From positions 38,133,120-38,197,119 of the forward strand of contig NC_084887.1 of assembly GCF_958979055.1 (NCBI RefSeq): a DNA stretch of 64,000 bases, written 5' to 3'. Shown here piece by piece: positions 32,527 to 44,600 of the stretch (within the stretch, counting starts at the first letter, position 1; every line of letters begins with the position of its first letter). Both the position numbers and the translations under genes were made by a program. This stretch comes from Alnus glutinosa (Eukaryota > Streptophyta > Magnoliopsida > Fagales > Betulaceae). The notes beneath the pieces are model-generated. The model had not been told where the DNA came from. It was given only the letters and a program-made list of their open reading frames with translations, and searched no databases.

Positions 32527-35500
32527 TAATTTAGTTGTGCTATATAATTAAACAGAGGTGTGGACTAATGTCTGCATGTGTGTTTTTCAGGTGACAACCC
32601 AAGATGGGTATATTCTAAGCCTGCAAAGAATTCCAGAAGGTCGTATCGGTGGTGGCGAGAATAAGCGACCGCCAGTCTTAGTACAGCATGGTCTTCTTGT
32701 GGTAATTGAATGATATATACATCCTTGTTTAGTTTTACTGCATGGCTTTTACATTAGTATTGATAGTTTATTGTAAATTCTTTCTTTATTGCTATTTAAT
32801 TATCATAGCAGTTATTAAATAATTAAATTTAGTTATTTTTTGATTTTATAAATATTGCTATTTTTATGTCCATTTTATATATATATATCGACTTACGTCT
32901 CGTATTTTAGGTAAAATATCTATAAAGACATTATAAAAAAAAAATAATAATTAAGGAGTAAGTTAAGTAATAATTAACCTTTTTTTTTTTTGTGGTAAGT
33001 GAGTGTGAACGGTATTCCAGGGTTTGACTACGTGACAAAAGGGGTCAGTCCGTGTCTGTGGCACGTTATGGGCGTTTGAGTTGGTTTCTGTGCCACCAGC
33101 GTGGCTTTCAGTCAATTTTAGTCTTTGGACCAAAGGACAACATAGGTAGGTAGTATCATGTGTCATGTTTTTTTCAATAAAGTAACATGCGTCATGTTGA
33201 CTTGGTCTTTCTTAGAGTATTAAGCAGTTAAAGCACTCCTCACTTCCGAGTGATGTCAGCCTTTTCATAAGTACCATGAGGTTAAAACATTAGCAAAAGA
33301 CACATCTAATAGCAAAAGAAAAAAGCCCGTAACAAAAGGTATCTTTTTTCGCTTGATTTACGCATCCTAAAGTCATACGTTGCTCCATCCATCATCTAAA
33401 GAAGGTTAAGTAACCATTACTCCAAAAACTTCCTAATCAGTCACATGGAAGAAGTGACTCTGTCAGAAAAAGGATGGTCCTAAAGTAAATGCACACAACT
33501 AAGAGATATGGGATTTTATTAGTGCCTGTCACGTCACCCAATAAAAAACCAGATCTGCTGGTTGGCACTCACCAACCACGGAGCTTGCTTATCGGGAATA
33601 ATGGCGATCATTCCAATAATTCCGGGACTGATGCAACTATCTTAGAGGTTTGTGTTAAAGTGTTTTATATTGCCACGTAATATATGATTTAGACAATTTT
33701 TTATTTATTATAGTGTTTTTGAGAGCGAAAAAAGTCCGTAAACTCTCTTAATTAGAACGTTTGGTGAGGCAACTCATCACCCTTACCCTCAAAGGACGAT
33801 CGCCACTATAAAAATGGATTGGCGTGGCTGTGAGGCCACCTGTACGTACGTAATAGCAATGTGAAATTTTGTGTAAATCTAGCCGTAAGTAAAATGCTAC
33901 GTACGGCTAGCATTTTTCGTAGTTATACTGCGCGAGACAAAAAGGTCGTTACCCCGACAAAATCTAACGGTTCGCAAAATCATGCACCGCCTCTGCCTCA
34001 GGCATAAGCCAAAACATATGTGCAGTCTCTGATCGATAGTGATAGACATGGGCGGGCAATATTGTTTGTGCTTAATTATGAATTTTAACGACGTAGCTAC
34101 GTGGTTTTGCTGCTGATCATTGGTGTACGTGTGTGGTGGATGCAGGATGGAATGTCATGGTTTCTGAATCCTCCGGAACAAAATCTACCGATGATTTTAG
34201 CTGACAATGGATTTGACGTGTGGATCGCTAACACTAGAGGGACCAGATTTAGCCGAAGACATACCTCCTTGGACCCCAGCCAACCGGTTTTTCCTATTTT
34301 CCTTCACTATATATGTATAGTCTATTTAATTGTGTCATAAGTTTTAATATAACATAATCGGATATAGAAATTCAGACAGTGGATTCTGGTCCATTTCTCT
34401 GTTTTGTTTTGTTTTACTCATGGCTTTGTCAATATCGAAAATATGGCAGGCTTTCTGGGATTGGACGTGGGATGAATTGGTGTCCTTTGATCTACCAGCT
34501 ATTTTTGACTTTGTGTATGGCCAAACAGGGCAGAAGATTGACTACGTGGGCCATTCCCTGGTGAGGATCATACTATACCGTGCACCCTTCAAGGCTGGAA
34601 TTTGACTTACTTCCAGTGAAAAATTAACGATGAAAATTGGAAAAGAACTCTCACTAGATGTAGTCATGTAGATATAATTTTACGTACACTATATGTGGGA
34701 GAGGTGTGGTTCTTATATTCCAAGTTAAATCCTTGAAATTTGAACATGTGAACGAACCACATTTGGCAGGGGACTTTGATAGCTTTAGCATCCTTCTCAG
34801 AGGGTAAACTGGGGAACCAGCTGAAATCAGCAGCATTGTTGAGTCCCATTGCTTATTTGAGCCATATGAACACTGCACTCGGCGTTGTTGCTGCCAAATC
34901 CTTTGTTGGTGAGGTAAGGTAATCAATGATGCTCTAAATAATGTTTAATATCAAATAAAGGCGCAACAGCATGACAGAAACGCTTGGTTTTGCCTGCAGA
35001 TCACCACGCTATTTGGTCTTGCAGAGTTTTATCCAAAAGGGTAAGAGAATCAAGAATTAAGAAACCTTATCTCACAGCATTAGACTGTTGATGATCATCC
35101 TAGCTAGGCTCCTGGCTCTACTGATAGAGAAATTACTTTATGTTAGAGTTAGAATCTCTCTAAAATATTGATGGTTTTCTGTAATTCATCTAAATAGGGA
35201 ACCTGTAGAAAACTTTCTCAAGTCTCTATGTGCTTATCCGGGGGTTGACTGCTATGACTTATCAAGCGCAATTACTGGTATTACTGTGCCCACCTTTTGT
35301 TTATATAATCAAACAGAGTATTGCTACGGATACTTCAGCTTTTATTAGGACGTGACAGATAATTACGTAAATTATCATGTCAATTTGTAAGTTCATGTAA
35401 CACTTAATACATCAGCAACTAAACAATTAAATTTGATTAGCGGTGTTACGTGAGCTGTCACAGTCACTTGTAACGAGTTTGTAATAAAAGCTGTAATATC

Positions 35501-36146
35501 CCAAGCATTTTACGGCTCAATAATTGTTAAAGTAGCTTCTGTATGCTGGAGACACAGATTTACATTCAATAGCACAATTTTGAAAGAAGTAACTTATGCA
35601 TTCATTCTGCCTATGTGCTTAATTCAAGGCAAAAATTGTTGTCTTAATTCCTCCACTATCGATCTCTTCCTGATGAATGAACCACAGTCGACATCAACCA
35701 AGAACATGGTACACCTTGCCCAGAGTAAGTATGTTCCTCATCGATCCTTACTGTGTTATAGAACTGTAAATTGATGTTCGCTTATAAATGACTAATCGAG
35801 GAAGCTTTTGCAATATAAATTTGCAGCGGTTAGAGATGGCGTTGTGGCAAAATACAACTATGGGTGGCCTGTCAATGTGATGCATTATGGGGAAGCCAGG
35901 CCACCGGTTTATAAGCTCTCTAACATTCCCCATGACCTTCCTCTCTTCGTTAGCTATGGTGGCCAAGATGCACTCTCTGATGTTCGAGATGTTATGCTTT
36001 TACTTGATAATTTTAAGTTCCACGATGAAGACAAGCTCTCAGTTCAGTTCATCAAGGATTATGCTCACGCAGATTTCATCATGGGGGTGAATGCCAAGGA
36101 TGTAGTGTACAATCAAGTGGTCGCATTTTTCAAGCATCAACAATAA
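32260..36146 (+). CDS. Secreted triacylglycerol lipase 2-like (acid lipase family), copy A
   Basis: Nine coding exons: 32260-32451, 32591-32701, 34146-34286, 34450-34560, 34770-34913, 35000-35040, 35198-35277, 35629-35724, 35827-36146 (1236 nt, 411 aa). A signal peptide of about 28 residues (GLLGLAAWGFCVLVLAV core) precedes an Abhydro_lipase region (GICASSVTVHGYKCQELE, VTTQDGYILSLQRIPEG). The alpha/beta-hydrolase body shows VLVQHGLLVDG, NGFDVWIANTRGTRFSRRH and the nucleophile elbow GHSLG with Ser184. Asp353 in YGGQDALSDV and His386 in DYAHADF complete the triad. The family hydrolyses acyl esters in the apoplast or vacuole; the Arabidopsis relative MPL1 acts in aphid resistance. An intron splits GHSL|G. 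The start is chosen because the TATA box lies between it and an upstream in-frame ATG. A possible poly(A) signal is AATAAA at 36205. No lesion is visible. Confidence 0.93.
32473..32523. repeat. (AT)n in lipase A intron 1
   Basis: About 25 AT dinucleotides, 20 bp after exon 1. The orthologous tract in copy B is about 88 bp. Confidence 0.95.
35328..35502. mobile_element. MITE in lipase A intron 7
   Basis: The ends are inverted repeats, GGATACTTCAGCTTTTATTA and TAATAAAAGCTGTAATATCC, over about 175 bp with no coding capacity. The same element lies at the same place in copy B (44358-44532), so it predates the duplication. Confidence 0.65.
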
Positions 36147-37141
36147 TGATCCTTGATTTATGGATGCCTCTATGACCAGATCTACCTTTTACTCTTTCCC
36201 TAATAATAAATCATAAACCAACTGTATACAGTGAGATGGAAACCATTATATGAACATGCTTCAGGCTATGTGATACCACGCATGTAAGAGTTATGATTAC
36301 ACAGAATGAAAGAAAGTTTTTCCTCAATTAAAACACAGCAGTATGCACAAGGCATAATTTATATACAAGTACAGCAGGGCATTATATTCCACAAATCATG
36401 GAATTACAATTACAAATTACAGACTGCCTGTTGCCATATGTGGTTTAATTGTTTCCTTGTAGAACAGGTCAACTTGTCTTGGATGGCACGATGTGAGCTG
36501 GTATCAAGATTTTCCTTTTCTGCTAAATCTTTTTTTTTTTTTTTTTTTTTTTTTTTGTAATGCTACTCTTCACACACATTTATCACACCAATTTTATACT
36601 GGCTGACATGACGTGTTTAAAGTAAGTAATGACTGTAATGCTATTTAGAATACTGTTATATGAGTCGACCGTCATGCAACTAGTATGACGTGGTAGTGAA
36701 AATCAGCCTATTTTTTTTTACAAGTGTTCATAATGACTAATTTTCATTGTTACGTCATCCTAATTGTATGACAGTAGGGTACATTCTTTTAAGGACAAAA
36801 TTTTCCTCTAAATTGGATTGGAGAAAATTTCTCAAACTCAATCTGTTAAACTGATATATGTCCTTAAAACACGTAATTCTCTCATACATGTGAGAATCGC
36901 TCTAACGGGAAATGTCGTATGCTTTGTTAATCCTATTTGCATGTGAGAATGAAATTATTAATTAAATTCATGGATAGGCTTCATTTGCTTTATGGGAAAA
37001 GATATCAGGAAAGTGACCAACAATTGAGGCTGCATATATTTAATAATTCAAATTGATGAGCTATAATAGTGAATAATTAATATGCCAAGATCTAACTATA
37101 TAAACAAAGTCATAGCGATCATCACAGGCCATTCACCAGAC
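36147..37141. other. Intergenic DNA between lipase A and the truncated phytocyanin
   Basis: Contains the lipase 3' UTR, a poly(T) run (36531-36556), and a MITE remnant at about 36622-36774. The MITE right end, still present in copy B, is missing here. No gene recognised. Confidence 0.6.
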
Positions 37142-37335
37142 TTTCTTCATTTGTCTAGGTTGTCCAATGCAACCAGTTTCATCCAATGTGTCGTGGCAGA
37201 ACTACTTCTGCATATAAGATTCGAACCTCCAGGCTAACCCTCAAGTGAATATGATCAACATGATAGCTTTGTTTCAACGCCAAGCTTCCACGACCTTTAA
37301 CCAACTAGATTTTGCTTAGCCGGCAACCCAAACAC
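37142..37335 (-). mobile_element. tRNA-derived SINE-like element, copy A
   Basis: Read on the minus strand it begins near GCCGGCTAAGCAAAATCTAG, has an A-box-like TCTAGTTGGTTAAAGG and a B-box-like GGTTCGAATCTT about 80 bp further on. A tRNA-unrelated body follows. An equivalent lies in copy B (46025-46222). I did not find target-site duplications, so this is a candidate only. Confidence 0.4.
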
Positions 37336-37648
37336 CGAACAGGTATTGCACTTCACAAACTATATATGCCCCTGAGCCGTCCCAGAATTACATGAATACT
37401 TGATGATCAGCTATGCTGTACTGATTTTCTGCTTCTGGCCGGGGCAATTTGAGGAATCGGATGAATCTCGACAACAGTCATCAAAAGTAATGGTATTGTA
37501 TCCATTGTGTAATAAATAAGAGTTATGATATACTGATAGAGACACTTAGGATGTTTACAGGTATAGAGTTCCCTGCATATATATTTGTAGGAAGAGGATT
37601 GCTTAAACCAACCCCAAAAGGGAGTAAAGAGAAAGGGAGAAAGAAGTA

Positions 37649-37747
37649 ATGGCGACCATGGAGAACACAATGTTCTTGGTATTTGTTTTTGTTGCTTTGA
37701 TCACCAAGGAAGCCTTAGCAGCCCAACATGCTGTTGGGGGAAGTTAA
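37649..37747 (+). pseudogene. Truncated phytocyanin gene (first 32 codons), copy A
   Basis: The leader and the first 32 codons (ending AAQHAVGGS) match the intact gene at 46528, including the signal peptide. The match stops exactly at the segmental-duplication junction. The sequence beyond it supplies an immediate TAA (37745-37747). The copper-binding domain is absent. The upstream region (from about 37080) is retained, so a short secreted peptide could still be expressed, but most likely this is a dead gene. Confidence 0.88.
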
Positions 37748-37803
37748 GTAATAGTTAACCTCTTTGTTTTTTGGGTAAGTGAGTGTGAAGTGTGAACACG
37801 GTA
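37744..37803. other. Filler DNA at the duplication junction, resembling lipase intron 2
   Basis: Between the broken phytocyanin exon and the start of copy B lies AGTTAAGTAATAGTTAACC, then a T-rich piece and GGTAAGTGAGTGTGAA and CACGGTATT. Nearly the same text, AGTTAAGTAATAATTAACC through GGTAAGTGAGTGTGAACGGT, is found in lipase intron 2 (about 32960-33016, and more loosely about 42115-42180). It overlaps the flanks by a few shared bases at each side. Confidence 0.75.
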
Positions 37804-40800
37804 TTTTTCTTCTACTTAAACTTTCATTGTTTCACTATATATTTAGTAGTGTCTCTAAAATCTGGTATTAATTGGTCATATAATCATATGGGGAAATCGT
37901 TAAGTCGTCCCTTTGGTTTGACCTTGTAACAAATAAATTGTTACAAATTTACGTGGTTTCAAAATGAACTTATAAAACGATTCCTTCTCAAATATTTACA
38001 AATTTACTTTCAAATAAAAATTAAAATAGTTTGGAATGGAGTCAACCGTATCACTCCTATATATTATCAACCTTTGCAGTTATTCGGCCACCTTGTAATT
38101 GATCAGAAGAGGTGGTCAATCTACCTCAAGGCCATGGTTAAAACCTTATATATAAAGCCTTGTAATTTGTAAAGGTGGTGGTATAGTGGGAATCCTTCAG
38201 CTTTAGTTCTACAACGATTATTGTAAGTGGATTCAAATTTATTAAACTTGTGGACCTTGCTCTTTAAGCGAAATCGATAAGATTTATTTTATAGTTAAAA
38301 TTTTGTTGTTATATTTTGTAGTGTACGTGTGGTCATGTGAAATGCAAAATAGTCTTATCATTCATTTTACTTGAAATACTTGTAAATAAAAAAAAAAAAA
38401 ATAAAAAAAAATCATGCATTTTACTTGAAATAAATAGGATTTTGTTGTATTTGAGTTTAGATGGAGGATCCTGATATGCTCTTCAAGTTTTGCAAGGTTG
38501 CCCATTTATTTGACTTTAGACGGCCCAAAGAAGGTCAGCACATGGTATTTCTTCAGTTCCAAAGGGCTCATTGGATAAAGGTTGAAACATTTGTGGCTTT
38601 CCATCAATTGAACTTTATTTAAATTCCACGCTTCAGGGCTCAGGCATAACATAACCCGCAAATCACTTAAACTGAAGGCCCATCTTGGCACCGTCGAAGA
38701 CCCATGCATGCTCAGCCCAGCAATTGCCCAGTTGATATATCCAATGAAAGGCAGCACAGACAAGATTACAAATTTACAAAGCTAGCTAGTACATTTTTAC
38801 AATGGCGGATCCTTCCTACTATCAATATGCTATATATTGAGAATGCTAATAGAGAATCTGGTTGAAGCGACCCGTCGTACGTGCTTAGATTATGAGTGTG
38901 AAGGTTCGCGCTGAAGGTCGACGGAAACACTCCAAAAATGTTTGAGATCGATCAGTTGAACGATCTTGCAGTCTGTGGTCAGATTACTGTACGTGCTAAC
39001 TAAATGGCTTGGATTTCAACTAATTAAGTCTCATTTCAGGATGACGCTGTCAATGTGGTGATCACGTATATATAGAAGATACAGCCAATAGTGCCGTTGA
39101 TGCTTCGCTCATGCATGGTCGGGTCAAATGGGGATAGGCCATAGTGCTAGCTAGCAAATGTAATGGAGCCCTTTGAGTTTGAACTTACAGCTGCACCAAT
39201 AGAGAAAGTTTCTCTAATGTAGCTAGCAAGTAGCAACATCAAAATCCAGCTTAGATTGAGATGAAATTAAAGTTGTCATTGCCACCAATCACGGTAAACG
39301 TACAGATTGATCATAAACCTTGGGGCCATGCATGTGGAAACATTAATTAAACGATCGAGGAGAAAAGTGAAAAGGATCGCTTTTCAAGAGCCGTAGATCG
39401 ATCGAGTACTACACGCACACAGTGCGTATAATATTTAATGTCCGTAATTTAACGTTGACAACTTTACTACATCACAAATATAATGTAAAGTAGACGTACG
39501 CCATATATATATATTCAAACATTTAAAATAAACTAGATATATATTTTCTTTATTAATTGAATAATACACTAATACTTTTATAACTGAATCAGAGAAATAG
39601 AACATATTGATCTAACAAAACAATATTATATGAAATGTCTAATGGCAATCTGAGCTAAGCCATGAGCCATTTTATTAGTGATTCTGCGTACTAATATGAT
39701 GAGTCTGCCAATTAGAAAGAGAATTCAACATTATAAGTTAAAGACTAATTAGCGTGGAAGGGGAAATTTAGTCAAATGCCATTTATAAGAATAATGACAA
39801 GTAAAGGTGGGGTTCCTTCGTGCACATGACTATTGTGTCCATTAATGTCCCTCAATTGCAACACCTTTTTGACAACAATTTTCGCTTTTCACATAGGCAT
39901 CCGTTTGGCTTGTTAAGGATGAATGGCTCTAAAGAAGATCGAAGAAAGCTAAGAAAATGGTCATGTGATCCTACGTACTGAAATGGTCGCACGTTTTCTC
40001 CTTACGTGGAGCGTCCACTTGCTTACACCTTTGGCCACGCGATGTAGGAGATAGATCGAGAGAGTTAGCAATTTGGGCTCAAAAACTATTGTTTTTCCCT
40101 GAGAATCACTATTTTAAGTTATTTTTTGCTATTTTAAGAAATATTTCATTTAATAATTTAGAAACGTTTTTATTTTCGGATTTTGCCAGCGTGCATGCAG
40201 AGTTTTTGAAGAACCCTTATTTTCATTTGCAGTTTGATTTTATGTAATAATTACAATTTTTCTATTTTTGGCAAAAGTTAATTGGTTTATTTCCGCTATT
40301 TAAGTCTGGTTTGTTGTCTTAGTTTCAGCACTTCGAGTTTGAATAAAATTCAAATATTTTCAGCCTTTCTCTATTTACTTTGGATGGTTAGGTTTTTTTC
40401 TCAATTCGATCTGTTCGAAACTTTTCTCTCTTTCTTGAATTATACCTTATACAACTTTCAGTCAAGCTTACGTCTTACTATTATACGCCGTAAAAATAAT
40501 CATAATTCTGTTCGGTGTCATCAATTAGTGTCGTCCACCAATGTGATACGATCGACCTTCCATGCATGGTGTTAAATTCTTCGCTTACTAGCAAGTTACG
40601 GCCGTAATCAAGCATCGTGCCGGATTTTATATGTGCTTGCAAGCAAGTCATGGACGTGGCCGGCCAGATTCTTTGCCTGAAATCAAAAGACAATTAGGAC
40701 AAAAACTGTAGAGTAGTTATTTTCTATCTCACACTCTTAGGGTTCTCTAAGAGCTAGCATGATTTAGGGTTTATAAATTATAATCCCACCCAAATCGTAG

Positions 40801-41180
40801 GCTCTCGAGTCCGCGTTGCCCACTACAAAATATTTTCATCGGGTTAGCTTGTTGAGTGGGAATGGGATGATTTTAAGATGGGCCAGTCATGAACAAGCAC
40901 AACGGCAGAGCGGACCCCGCACTTCTTTTGTAACGTTCGTAAAGTTGAAAATGGCCCCATCCTAATCTCTAACGTCCGATAGTCCGTCCATACTCCACCC
41001 TTCTAAATTCCACCTGCAATGATGATCAGTTGCAGCTCCAGATATTTGCAGTGATGAAAATCTATCATGATTCTTCCATATCCAGTTGCTTGAACAGACC
41101 CCAACTGGGACCCATACCTATTCATTTCACACTAAAAAACCTGAAAAGCCCCACTTTAGGCCAAGACTTTCAATTTATTC
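37804..41180. other. Intergenic DNA upstream of lipase copy B
   Basis: Non-coding duplicated DNA matching 18602-19760, 20555-20697 and 30230-32050 of copy A. The portion 39045-39735 has no match in copy A. No gene recognised; the open frames here also occur as remnants in copy A and have no domain. Confidence 0.6.
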
Positions 41181-41272
41181 AGTTAAGCCAATAAAGGCAG
41201 ACAAAAAAAAAATGGGAGAAATTAAAGAAACCCATTTCGTTTTCCCACTCTCTGTTTTTTTCTCTTTACTCT

Positions 41273-41280
41273 TATATAAA
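41273..41280 (+). promoter_or_regulatory. TATA box of lipase copy B
   Basis: TATATAAA, about 65 bp before the ATG, in a block conserved with copy A from here to the coding region. Confidence 0.6.
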
Positions 41281-41345
41281 GGGAGGCTCCAATATTATTC
41301 TCATGAAAGCCTTCACATAAAACCAACCAAGACGTACACAACATC

Positions 41346-41555
41346 ATGGCTGTCAGTGTGTTGTTGGGTTTGGCTGCCTGGGGCTTCTGCGTCATTGTCC
41401 TGGCAGTTCAGCCTCAACGAGCGTACGGCTTGAGTCGAGGTTCTTTTGGCTTAAGCAAAGAAGTTGTAGCTCCACCGGAGAATGGTATCTGCGCATCTTC
41501 GGTGACTGTACATGGTTACAAATGCCAGGAGCTCGAAGTACGTAACTCAAAACTG

Positions 41556-41649
<94 letters not shown>

Positions 41650-44600
41650 GATATATGATTTAGTTGTGCTATATAATTAAACAGAGGTGTGGACTAATGT
41701 CTGCATGTGTTTTTTCAGGTAACAACCGAAGATGGGTATATTCTAAGCCTGCAAAGAATTCCAGAAGGTCGTGTTGGTGGTGGCGAGGATAAGCGACCGC
41801 CAGTCTTAGTACAGCATGGTGTTCTTGTGGTAATTGAATGATATAAACATCTTATATAGTTTAGCTCTACTGCATGGCTTTGACATTAGTATCGATAGTT
41901 TTTACTATAACTTATTTTTAACTATTTAATTATCATATCAATATCAGTTATTAAATAATTAAATTTGATTGTTTAACTTTTTTATTTTATAAATTTTGCT
42001 ATTTTTATGCCCATTTTATATATATATATATATATATATCGACTTACGTCTCGTATTTTAGGTAAAATATCTATAAAGACATTATAAAAAAAAAAAATGA
42101 TAATTAAGGATTAAAAGTTAAAGTAATAATTAACTTCTTCTTTTTTTTGTTTAAGTGAGTGTGAGTGTGAACCTATTCCAGGTTTTGACTGCGTGACAAA
42201 AGTGGTCAGTCCGCGTCTGTGGCACGTTATGGCATTTGAGTTGGTTTCTGTGCCACCAACGTGGCTTTCTGTCAATTTTAGTAACATGTGTCATGTTGAC
42301 TTGGTCTTTCTTAGAGTATAAGCAGTCCTCACTTCCGAGTGATGTCAGTAAAAGAAAAGCCCTTAAACAAAAGGTGTCTTTTTTTAAAAGAGGATGCTTG
42401 ATTTACGCATCCTAAAGTCATACGTTGCTCCATCATCCAAAGTAGGTTAAGTAACCATTACTCCAAAAACTTCATACTCATCAGTCACAACACACAAGGA
42501 AGAGGTGATAAAATAAATTAGGCCCTGACATAACATTTTGTTTTTAATTAAAAAAAATTATAACTTAATTTTTTTTTTTATTAAGAAAAATAAAATGACA
42601 TATCAATATAGAAAAAGACTCGAAAAAGGACTCTGACATTTCCCAAAGTAAATGCACAAGATATCATAGATTTTACTAGTGCCTGTCACGTCACCCAATA
42701 AAAAACCAGATCCGCTGGTTGGCACTCACCAACCACTAAGCTGGGTGGCAGCGACCATCGGAGCTTGCTCAACGGGAATAATCGCGATCATAACAAAACA
42801 TATGATCGCCACTATAAAAATGGCTTGGCTTGGCGTGGCTGTGAGGCCACCTGTAATAACAATGTGAAATTTTGTTTTGGGTGACACTGCGCCGACCCGT
42901 AAAATCTAGCCGTAAGTAAAATGCTACGTACGGCTAGCATTTTTCGTAGTTACTGCGCGAGACAAAAAGGTCGGTACCCCGACAAAATCTTACGGTTCGC
43001 AAAATCGTGCACCGCCTCTGCCTCAGGCATAAACCAAAACATATGTGCAGTCTCTGATAGTGATAGTGATAGTGATAGACATGGGCGGGGAATATTGTTT
43101 GTTCTTATGAATTTTAACGACGTAGCTACTTGGTGTTGCTTCTGATCATTGGCGTGTGTGGTGGATGCAGGATGGAATGACATGGTTTCTGAATGCTCCG
43201 GAACAAAATCTACCGATGATTTTAGCTGACAATGGATTCGACGTGTGGATCGCTAACACTAGAGGGACCAGATTTAGCCGAAGACATACCTCCTTGGACC
43301 CCAGCCAACCGGTTTTTCCTATTTTCCTTCACTATATATATATATATAGTCTATTTAATTGTGTCATAAGTTTTAATATAACATAATAGGATATAGAAAG
43401 TCAGACAACCTAACAAGAGTGGATTCTGGTTCATTTATCTGTTTTGTTTTGTTTTACTCATGGCTTTGTCAATATCGAAAATATGGCAGGCTTTCTGGGA
43501 TTGGTCGTGGGATGAATTGGTGTCCTTTGATCTACCAGCTATTTTTGACTTTGTGTATGGCCAAACAGGGCAGAAGATTGACTACGTGGGCCATTCCCTG
43601 GTGAGGATCATACTATACTGTGCACCCTTCAAGGCTGGAATTTGACTTAATTACTTCCAGTGAAAAATTAACAATGAAAATTGGAAAAGAACTCTCACTA
43701 GATGTAGATATCATTTTACACTATATGTGAGAGATGTGTGGTTCTTATATTCCAAATTAAATCCTTGAAATTTGAACATGTGAACGAACCACATTTGGCA
43801 GGGGACTTTGATAGCTTTAGCATCCTTCTCAGAAGGTAAACTGGTGAACCAGCTGCAATCAGCAGCATTGTTGAGTCCCATTGCTTATTTGAGCCACATG
43901 AACACTGCACTCGGCGTTGTTGCTGCCAAAGCCTTTGTTGGTGAGGTAAGCTAATCAATGATGCTCCAAAATAATGTTTAATATCAAATAAAGGCGCAAC
44001 AGCATGACAGAAACGCTTGGTTTTGCCTGCAGATCACCACGCTATTTGGTCTTGCAGAGTTTTATCCAAAAGGGTAAGAGAATCAAGAATTAAGAAACCT
44101 TATCTCACAGTATTAGACTGTTGATGATCATCCTAGCTAGGCTCCTAGCTCTACTGACAGAGAAGTTACTTTATGTTAGAGTTAGAATTTCTCTAAATTG
44201 ATGGTTTTCTGTAATTCATCTAAATAGGGAACCTGTAGAAAACTTTCTCAAGTCTCTATGTGCTAATCCGGGGGTTGACTGCTATGACTTATTAAGCGCA
44301 ATTACTGGTATTACTGTGCCCACCTTTTGTTTATAAAACCAAAAAGAATGTTGCTACGGATACTACAGCTTTTATTAGGGCGTGATAGACAATCACGTGG
44401 ACTGTCATGCCAGTTTGTAAGTTGATGTAATACTTAATACATCAATAATTAAACAATTAAATTTGATTAGAAGTACCACGTGGGCCGTCATGGTAGCTTG
44501 TGACGAGTTTGTAATAAAAGCTGTAGTATTCCAACTCAATAATTGTTTAGCAAAAGTAGCTTAATTCTGTATCCTGGAGACACAGATTTATATTCAATAG

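Larger units (their letters stand above)
18595..37743. repeat. Segmental duplication, copy A
   Basis: Copy A and copy B (37804-46622) match along their lengths in the same orientation. Examples: 18602-19760 with 37809-39040 (shared CTTAAACTTTCATTGTTTCA); 20555-20697 with 39740-39875; 30230-30640 with 39890-40300; the whole lipase gene 32260-36146 with 41346-45161; and 37080-37743 with 45975-46622. The left edge lies about 320 bp after the At3g27210-like stop. Copy A is longer mainly because of the LINE/hAT insertion (20723-30198) and a minisatellite (about 30655-31240). The segment 19765-20550 has no counterpart in B. The match stops inside exon 1 of the phytocyanin gene. Confidence 0.9.

Noticed and set aside
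32155-32529. In-frame upstream ATG extending lipase A by 35 residues
   Set aside because: The extension lies upstream of the TATA box and has no counterpart in copy B; the signal peptide begins properly at 32260.
37407-37670. Minus-strand frame opposite the truncated phytocyanin, also present at 46274-46549
   Set aside because: Conserved only because both lie in the duplicated block; antisense to the leader and signal peptide, no domain.
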